Assembly: GCA_035489755.1 (NCBI GenBank)
Contig: DATGZK010000020.1
Span: forward strand, 1 to 64,000
Origin: UBA9160 sp035489755
GTDB taxonomy: Bacteria; Myxococcota_A; UBA9160
Direction of reading: 5' to 3'
DNA: 64,000 bases
Below the pieces are notes generated by a model. It had not been told where the DNA came from and ran no database searches. It saw only the letters and a list, made by a program, of their open reading frames with translations. The position numbers were made by a program, and so were the translations under genes. This document shows positions 58,604-64,000 of the stretch, in pieces; the first letter of the stretch is position 1; each line of letters begins with the position of its first letter.

Positions 58604-59761
58604 TCAGGGTCGTGCCAGGATGGTCATGCCGCAGGTTTGCGGCGCGCCTCCGATGTTGTGTGAGAGCGCTACGGCTGCGTCCTTGACCTGTCGTGAGCCG
58701 GCGCGGCCTTGGAGCTGAAGCACATTTTCATAGATCATGCGTACGCCCGTAGCGCCGGTGGGATGGCCAAAGCTCTTGAGACCCCCGTCGGTGTTGACCG
58801 GCAGCTCGCCGTCCAGCGCGAACGTGCCAGCGGCGATGTGCTCCTTTGCCGCACCCTTGTCGCAGAAGCCGAGATCTTCATACGTGAGTAGCTCCGTCAA
58901 GGTGAAGCAGTCGTGCACCTGGGCGACATCGATCTCCCTTCGCGGATCGGCGATGCCAGCCATGGTGTAGGCTTGCCTTGCGGCATAGACGGTGGGCTTC
59001 CACCCAAGGAAATCGAAGCTCGGATCCGATTGCGGGTTGGGCGCGAGCGCGATGGCCACTGCACGGACGAGCACAAAGTCGTCGCGGAACGTATTTGCGA
59101 GGTCGCGACGGGTGAGTACGACCGCCGCGGCGCCGTCGGACTGTGCGGCGCAATCATACAGCCCGAAGGGCCAGGAGATGATGCGTGCCTTGAGGACGTC
59201 ATCCACGGTGATTTCTCGCTTCAACATGGACTTTGGCGCGAGGGTTCCGTTGTGATGATTCTTCACCGCAATGCGCGCGAGATCCTCGCGTGTGGCGCCG
59301 TACTTCTCGAAGTAGCGAGCTGCGCAGAGGGCGAACCAGCCTGCCGGCGTCGCCGGGAGCTCGCGCACTCCGCTCATCATCACGCTCGGCCCCGATACGC
59401 CTCGGTCCTTCGGCTTGTCGAAGCCCACCACGAGGACCGTGTCGTAGAGGCCGCAAGCGACAGAAAAGACTCCATAGCGGAAGGCATCGGTGCCGGTCGC
59501 GCAGTAGTTCTGCACGAGGCTCACCGGGCGATCGAAGAGCTTCAAAGATTCCGCCACTTCCGCAGTCCCGCGGGAGGGATAGGCCGCACCGCAAAACACG
59601 GCCTCGATCCTGCGCTGCGGGTCCTCGATTCCGGCGTCTGCATACGCCTCGTAAGCCGCTTCAACGATCATGTCTTCGGGCGACTGCGTCCAATTCTCAC
59701 CGAACTTGCAGCAGCCGACGCCGACGATGGCGGTCTTGTCTCGAATGGCGTCGGGGTTCAT
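58604..59761 (-). CDS. Thiolase-like acyltransferase (lipid-transfer protein type)
   Basis: 385 residues. VGVGCCKFGENWTQSPEDMIVEA, then the nucleophile region NYCATGTDAFRYG with Cys, then VHDCFTLTELLTYEDLGFC and NTDGGLKSFGHPTGATGVRM. The His of GHPTGATG and the Cys-bearing loop are kept, so it can still be a true thiolase, unlike the Ltp at 41830. It would cleave the beta-ketoacyl-CoA. Its ATG overlaps the preceding stop (ATGA). No separate DUF35 gene lies next to it, but the HMG-CoA synthase-like protein upstream has one fused. Confidence 0.9.
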   Translation of the reverse strand: MNPDAIRDKTAIVGVGCCKFGENWTQSPEDMIVEAAYEAYADAGIEDPQRRIEAVFCGAAYPSRGTAEVAESLKLFDRPVSLVQNYCATGTDAFRYGVFSVACGLYDTVLVVGFDKPKDRGVSGPSVMMSGVRELPATPAGWFALCAARYFEKYGATREDLARIAVKNHHNGTLAPKSMLKREITVDDVLKARIISWPFGLYDCAAQSDGAAAVVLTRRDLANTFRDDFVLVRAVAIALAPNPQSDPSFDFLGWKPTVYAARQAYTMAGIADPRREIDVAQVHDCFTLTELLTYEDLGFCDKGAAKEHIAAGTFALDGELPVNTDGGLKSFGHPTGATGVRMIYENVLQLQGRAGSRQVKDAAVALSHNIGGAPQTCGMTILARP

Positions 59762-61185
59762 TCGGGCTCCAAGCGCGTGCTGCGCACAGGCGTGGCCTTC
59801 CAGAAATAGTTGGGCTTACCGCCCACCTCATGGATACGACGGAACACGAACTCAAGAGGCAGATCACATCGGAGCTCATCGCTACCGACGTCCGTAAGCT
59901 GAAGGTAGGCGCGAGCGCCGCCCTCGATCTGCACCACGCCCGCGGCAAGCGGGGGTTCGGGCGTGGGGAAGAAGTAGTCGAGTGTCCAGGAAAGCAGCCG
60001 ACCCGGGCGATCGGAGAGGCGAATGCTCTCGAAATCGTCTCGGCCTTGGCAACCGTAGCAAACGCGCTGCGGGGGGAAGTGCTCGGCACCGCAACGGCGG
60101 CAGCGAGCGCCCCGGAAGCTTATATCGTGATCCCGCTCGCGAAAGTGCACGGTGGCGGAGATCCCCGGTGCCTGGCGCACGTCGTGTTCCGCGGCTTCGA
60201 GGTGCCGCGGACGGAGATAGGCTGCATAGTCTCGAATCGCGCGTCGGCGGCCGAGGTGCCAGTTCATGGCACGGCGTGGGCCCAGCTTTTCGATCTCCGC
60301 GGTGGCACGCCAAGCCGAAGCCTCGGCCCCATCGCCGTAGCTTGCGAAAAGCAGGCGCTCACCCGGCCTCGCCTGCTCGAGAGCCGCGACGAGCAGCATG
60401 GGCGCGAACGCCGCGCCCGTGTTTCCGAGGCGGCCGAAGAGGGGCGGCTGAAGGCGCTCGGCGCTGAGACCGGCGGCGCGAGCCGCGGCTTGGTGGCTCG
60501 CTGGGTCGGGGGCGTAGAGACAAGCCCGCGCAAAGTCGCCCGGTCCGAGCCCGGTCTTCTGGAGGAGGCCGCGCACCGCCTCAAGCAGCACCGAGCGATG
60601 GCCGTGCTCGACCACAAAGCGCTCCTCCCAGGTGTGTACGAAGGGGTCCCCAGCCGTCCGCCATACGTCGAGAATCTCATCCGCCACGGCGTGCAGCGCC
60701 TCACAGGCAAGAATGCAGCGGGAATCTCCGACCAAAAATGCGGCGGCGCCGTCGCCGATGCCGCGCTCGAGAGCAGAGCGCGGCGCGGCCACTCGGCAGT
60801 CCGAGGTCACGACCAGTACAGAGCGCGCGGTGCCTGCGGTGACCGCGTCAAGCGCCCCACGCAGCGCCGATGCCCCGGCTCGAAGCGAGCCCCCGTAGTC
60901 GGCCGTGGCGACGTCGCGGCGCAGATCGAGCGCCTTCGCAACGATAGTCGCCGCGAGCTTCTCATGATAAGGAAGGGTCGTCGAGCCCACGAAAACTGCA
61001 TCGACCGCAGCGCGGTCAAACCCATGAAGACACTCGACGGCGGCAGCGACACCCATCGTGATCGCGTCCTCGTCGTAGGAGGCCACGGCCTTCTCGGGTC
61101 CACCCTCGCCGCGCGATCCGCCGATCAGCGCAAGCGGGAGTCGCGTCACCGGCACATAGGCGCCATAGGAGGTAATCCCGATCAT
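59758..61185 (-). CDS. HMG-CoA synthase-like protein fused to a DUF35 domain
   Basis: 475 residues. Residues 1-320 have the thiolase-fold of HMG-CoA synthase: MIGITSYGAYVPVTRLP, then VFVGSTTLPYHEKLAATIV and VGDSRCILAC. At the position of the catalytic Cys (ACYGGT in the family) it has ADYGGS, Asp96. The C-terminal 125 residues are a DUF35 zinc ribbon and OB fold (CRRCGAEHFPPQRVCYGC). Archaeal HMG-CoA synthases often have a separate DUF35 gene; here they are fused. Loss of Cys suggests a non-classical function, perhaps an acyl-CoA carrier or a decarboxylase. It overlaps the CoA-transferase stop (ATGA) and the thiolase start (ATGA). Confidence 0.87.
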   Translation of the reverse strand: MIGITSYGAYVPVTRLPLALIGGSRGEGGPEKAVASYDEDAITMGVAAAVECLHGFDRAAVDAVFVGSTTLPYHEKLAATIVAKALDLRRDVATADYGGSLRAGASALRGALDAVTAGTARSVLVVTSDCRVAAPRSALERGIGDGAAAFLVGDSRCILACEALHAVADEILDVWRTAGDPFVHTWEERFVVEHGHRSVLLEAVRGLLQKTGLGPGDFARACLYAPDPASHQAAARAAGLSAERLQPPLFGRLGNTGAAFAPMLLVAALEQARPGERLLFASYGDGAEASAWRATAEIEKLGPRRAMNWHLGRRRAIRDYAAYLRPRHLEAAEHDVRQAPGISATVHFRERDHDISFRGARCRRCGAEHFPPQRVCYGCQGRDDFESIRLSDRPGRLLSWTLDYFFPTPEPPLAAGVVQIEGGARAYLQLTDVGSDELRCDLPLEFVFRRIHEVGGKPNYFWKATPVRSTRLEPE

Positions 61186-63620
61186 GTCGCGATCCCATCC
61201 GCCACGAGCTTTGCTGCCTCCTGGCGCGAGAGGCCGAGGATCTCGGTGAGGACGGACAGCGTGTCCGCTCCGAGGTCCGGACCTGGAGTCTTGAGCGCAC
61301 CTGGACTCTCCGAGAGCCGGAATCCCGCACGCTCGAAGACGAGATCTCCAATTCGCGGGTGCGCGATTCGAACAAAGTGCTGACGGTGTGCGAGCTGGGG
61401 ATCGCCGAGAAGATCGCGGAAGTTCTGTACGATGCCGGCCTCGACCCCCGCGGCTTGAAGCTCGCTCATCAGCGATTCTGTCTCCCGCTCGCGAGTGCAT
61501 GAGGCGATCCGCAGGTCGAGCTCCTCCTGTCGAGCGAGGCGGCCTGCGAGGGTCTTCAGGGTTGATTCGAGTGCCCATGGCGGGTTACCGAGGACAGCGG
61601 TCAGAGCCTGCCACGCGGAATCGTTGCGCACGCAGATCGCGATCCAGCGGTCGTCACCGCGACACGGATAGATGGCGTGAGGGACTGCTCGCCCGTCATG
61701 ATTTCCAGCTCTGCATGGACTCGCACCCGTTGCGCTGCACTGTACGACCGCCTCGCAAAGCGCATACACGCCTGCCTCGATCTGCGACACGTCGAGCTGC
61801 TGGCCACGGCCCGTTCTGCGGCGCTCGAGCAACGCCGCGGCAAGTGCAGCCGCCGTGAAGCGCGGAGCGAGCGAATCGGTAATGGTCGCCCAGGGACCGT
61901 GTGCCTCGCGGTCGGGCCAACCGGTAAGGTGATTGAAGCCGGCGATCGCCGAGCCTTGGCCACCGAATCCGGGGTACGTGCGCTGCGGTCCCGTCTGTCC
62001 AAAGAGGCTGCTCGAGACCATCACGAGGTCGGGCTTTTCCGCACGCAGGGCCTCGTAGTCGAGGCCGAGTCGCTCCATGACTCCGGGGGCAAAGTTCTCT
62101 ACGACGGCGTCTGCCCAGCGCACAAGTCGTTTTACGAGGGCGACCGCTTCTGGGCGCGTCAGGTTGAGCGCGACGCTGCGCTTGTTCGGGTTGAGGAGGA
62201 CGAATATGGGCGAGCCGTCAAGTCCCGTGCCTGGCGTTGCTTGCAGCAGCCGCAGAAAGTCTGGCCGCTCATGGGATTCCACTCGAATGACCGCGGCGCC
62301 TTGCTCAGCGAAGTAACGCGTCGCCACTGGGCCCGCCGCTCCCGCACCGAGCTCGAGGATCTTCGTTCCGGCGAAGGCCCCTGCGTCAGGTCTCGGATCC
62401 GCGTCCAGCGCGGAGGAACCTGTGCACTCGGCTGTGGCTCTCGGCGAGCCTGCGAGCCATTCCTGCGCAACCTCGACCTGGTGCTCGCCCAGACGTGGTG
62501 CCCGCCTTCGAACGCGCAGCTCGTGCGCACTCGAACGGACAAAGAATGCCGGGAGCTCGATCCGGGCACTCTCGTCCGCGATCTCGAGCTCCGTGAAGAA
62601 GCTCCGGGAGCGAAGCTGTGGGTGGTCCAGCAGCTCGCGGGCATCGTTGCATGGCGCGAGGAGGATTCGCCGGCGCAGTGCTTCCGCGTAAAGCTCACGC
62701 ATGGTTTTGGTGCGAAAGAACGCCCCGAATGCCTCCTCGAGGCGGGCGAGCTCTGGGTCCGAAAGCGACCCCGGGTCGTATCGTGCCCAGTCCATCGCAC
62801 GAAGCCATTCCGGGGCCATTCCACACTCTGCCATGCACTCGACCGTGGCGGCGAGATTCGCCGCGCGTGCACGGCCTCCACGCAGCCCGAAGGACACGAA
62901 GCCGTCCTTCGCAGGCCAGATCTCCCGCGTTCGGCCGGTCCGGGCGCCCGTGCGGCGGGGCAGCCGATTGTGGAGCGCATACTGACCCACCGCCGAGAGG
63001 AGTGTTCCGAGCTGGCACTCCTGCATCGACACATCCACAAACTCACCTCGGCCCGTCCGCTCCCGGTTCCAGAGGGCCATCACCACGGCGAGTGCCCCTT
63101 CCGCACAGGCGTGATAGTGCGAGGTGGGGAACGTGCAGCGCAGGGGCGCCCGGTCGGGGTCCCCGGTCATTGCGGCATTTCCCCCCATCGCGACCACGAC
63201 GAGATCGCTGCCCTGAAAGTGCGCGCGCGGACCGGTTTGACCGAAGGGGGTGATGGCGCAGTAGACAAGACGCGGGTTTCGACGGCGAAGCTCCTCCGCG
63301 CCAAGCCCGACGGCATCAAGGGCGCCGGGGCTCGCCGTCTCGAGCAGAACGTCAGCGGCCTCCGCGAGCTTGAAGAAGTCGGCGCGACCGGCATCCCTTG
63401 CGAGATCAAGAACGATTCCGCGCTTGCTCGTATTGTAGGATGCCCAAAGCAGACTTCGCTCGGGTCCAGCTGCGCCGCCGCTGAACGGCCCGCTCCTCCG
63501 CGCTCGGTGGCCCCCCGGCGGTTCCACCTTGACGACGTCCGCACCGAGATCTCCAAGAATCTTCCCGGCAAGGAAACCCTGCTCGTCCGTCAGATCCAGG
63601 ACTCGCACGCGCTCGAGCAT
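61182..63620 (-). CDS. Fused tandem CaiB/BaiF (family III) CoA-transferase
   Basis: 812 residues holding two complete family III domains in one chain. The first (1-about 395) has GQTGPRAHFQGSDLVVVAMGG and catalytic Asp196 in GEFVDVSM; the second (about 420-812) starts with ILELGAGAAGPVATRYFAEQGAAVIRVES, has GQTGPQRTYPGFGGQGSAIAG and GQQLDVSQIEAG with the second Asp near 610. Family III enzymes move CoA between acids; they are normally about 400 residues and work as interlocked dimers, so this protein may form the dimer within one chain. It probably activates the pathway substrate. The SDR gene precedes it by 7 bases. Confidence 0.9.
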   Translation of the reverse strand: MLERVRVLDLTDEQGFLAGKILGDLGADVVKVEPPGGHRARRSGPFSGGAAGPERSLLWASYNTSKRGIVLDLARDAGRADFFKLAEAADVLLETASPGALDAVGLGAEELRRRNPRLVYCAITPFGQTGPRAHFQGSDLVVVAMGGNAAMTGDPDRAPLRCTFPTSHYHACAEGALAVVMALWNRERTGRGEFVDVSMQECQLGTLLSAVGQYALHNRLPRRTGARTGRTREIWPAKDGFVSFGLRGGRARAANLAATVECMAECGMAPEWLRAMDWARYDPGSLSDPELARLEEAFGAFFRTKTMRELYAEALRRRILLAPCNDARELLDHPQLRSRSFFTELEIADESARIELPAFFVRSSAHELRVRRRAPRLGEHQVEVAQEWLAGSPRATAECTGSSALDADPRPDAGAFAGTKILELGAGAAGPVATRYFAEQGAAVIRVESHERPDFLRLLQATPGTGLDGSPIFVLLNPNKRSVALNLTRPEAVALVKRLVRWADAVVENFAPGVMERLGLDYEALRAEKPDLVMVSSSLFGQTGPQRTYPGFGGQGSAIAGFNHLTGWPDREAHGPWATITDSLAPRFTAAALAAALLERRRTGRGQQLDVSQIEAGVYALCEAVVQCSATGASPCRAGNHDGRAVPHAIYPCRGDDRWIAICVRNDSAWQALTAVLGNPPWALESTLKTLAGRLARQEELDLRIASCTRERETESLMSELQAAGVEAGIVQNFRDLLGDPQLAHRQHFVRIAHPRIGDLVFERAGFRLSESPGALKTPGPDLGADTLSVLTEILGLSRQEAAKLVADGIAT

Positions 63621-63627
63621 CGCGACC

Positions 63628-64000
63628 TCAGCCTCGAGGCTTTACGCCGCCGTAGAACGGGTAGGGCGCCTTCTGGATCCCGAGGGGCTCAAGGCGATTG
63701 CCAAGCTGGTTTTTGAAGTGCTGGCGGAGGTCTGCCAACGACCAACCGCCCGGCTTCACCATTCCAAAAGCGTACTTCGGCTGAGACAACAGCATCAATC
63801 GGTCAGCGCCGGTCCCGAACACCTGACCGGTGACGTATCCCGCGTCATCGCTGCACAGGTACACAACCATGACGCCATTTTGCGTCGGGTCGATGAATGG
63901 CATCTCCACAGCTTTGCCGTCCGGGCCTCGAAAGGTCGCGGACATTCGAGTCGTGCCGGCGGGTGAGATGGCATTGACGCGGATACCGTAAGCCGCAAGC
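63628..64000 (-). CDS. SDR-family protein, 5' end outside the window
   Basis: C-terminal part of a short-chain dehydrogenase; the gene continues beyond 64000. The visible part begins AAYGIRVNAISPAGTTRM, the conserved SDR segment after the catalytic Lys (I-x-V-N-x-I-S-P-G-type), then PEGKAV-like FRGPDGKAVEMPF, and the typical strand CSDDAGYVTGQVFGTGADRLMLLSQPKY. The SPAG loop and the C-terminal extension are like the HSD17B4/MaoC-associated type. It is the first visible gene of the minus-strand CoA operon. Confidence 0.82.
   Translation of the reverse strand, partial: LAAYGIRVNAISPAGTTRMSATFRGPDGKAVEMPFIDPTQNGVMVVYLCSDDAGYVTGQVFGTGADRLMLLSQPKYAFGMVKPGGWSLADLRQHFKNQLGNRLEPLGIQKAPYPFYGGVKPRG

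Noticed and set aside
59233..61383. Plus-strand 716-codon open frame
   Set aside because: It lies opposite the thiolase and HMGS-like genes, is Arg/Ser-rich, and shows no family. It is an antisense shadow of high-GC coding DNA.
61677..63716. Plus-strand 679-codon open frame
   Set aside because: Antisense to the CoA-transferase gene; Arg-rich translation with no recognisable motif.
1..64000. CRISPR arrays, tRNA and rRNA genes
   Set aside because: I saw no regularly spaced direct repeats, no tRNA-like T-arm/anticodon arrangement and no rRNA motifs while reading, but I could not run a covariance search.

Overview
The window is GC-rich and almost fully coding. It looks like the chromosome of a soil- or sediment-type, mainly aerobic bacterium with an unusually large lipid and steroid enzyme set: three cytochromes P450, one of them a convincing CYP51; a KshA-like Rieske oxygenase; an SCP2 domain; thiolase-like lipid-transfer enzymes; DUF35 proteins; acyl-CoA dehydrogenases; and a CaiB/BaiF CoA-transferase. 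A DUF2378-like protein and RND, TolC-type and lipoprotein genes point to a diderm, perhaps from the Myxococcota, Binatota or 'deltaproteobacterial' groups. Many of the metabolic genes nevertheless resemble mycobacterial ones. Taxonomy is an inference; there is no rRNA or other marker gene here.

Layout. 0.4-2.7 kb: a GNAT acetyltransferase and a peroxide-defence island (ahpD, ahpC, PerR-type regulator). 3.1-6.4 kb: a solute-binding lipoprotein, an M48 metallopeptidase lipoprotein, a decayed IS110 element and a small Cys-rich lipoprotein. 7.1-11.5 kb: an RND pump and its membrane-fusion protein. 11.7-20.8 kb: a TetR-controlled cluster. It holds a conserved unknown gene, a divergent dehydrogenase-CMD-TetR operon, and a tightly overlapped CYP123-like/SDR/aldehyde dehydrogenase/CYP51/ferredoxin/NTF2-like series whose gene content and order closely follow the mycobacterial cyp51 locus. 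20.9-27.7 kb: an SDR, two DUF899 proteins with an ArsR regulator, a DUF2378-like protein, an outer-membrane protein and an orphan TolC/NodT-type efflux protein. 28.2-32.3 kb: a YfhO-like membrane protein, a fatty acid hydroxylase/sterol desaturase family protein and a DUF99 protein.

32.4-44.9 kb: ten collinear minus-strand genes, mostly overlapping or a few bases apart (SDR, TetR, DUF35, thiolase-like/Ltp, TetR, P450, a four-domain 1268-residue fusion, AMP-dependent acyl-CoA ligase, SDR, DUF4105). 45.3-52.4 kb: loosely spaced genes with slightly different base use (DUF1772, a GFA pseudogene, NTF2-like, Tat-exported hydrolase, F420-type reductase, AdhE). 52.4-64.0 kb: an acyl-CoA dehydrogenase, then a second long minus-strand operon: SDR (cut by the window end), fused CoA-transferase, HMG-CoA-synthase-like/DUF35 fusion, thiolase, MaoC hydratase, acyl-CoA dehydrogenase, KshA-like Rieske oxygenase, amidohydrolase and a Na+/H+ antiporter-like protein.

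Together the three metabolic clusters look like oxidation of a sterol- or terpenoid-like hydrophobic substrate (P450, Rieske, SDR, aldehyde dehydrogenase), CoA activation (ligase, CoA-transferase) and CoA-linked shortening (acyl-CoA dehydrogenase, MaoC, thiolase or Ltp with DUF35). The substrate is not shown by the sequence. The most distinctive items are the four-domain kinase/dehydrogenase/SCP2/aldolase fusion, the transplanted mycobacterial-type CYP51 locus with its duplicated 28-bp operator, and a hairpin-rich leader upstream of the IS110 remnant.
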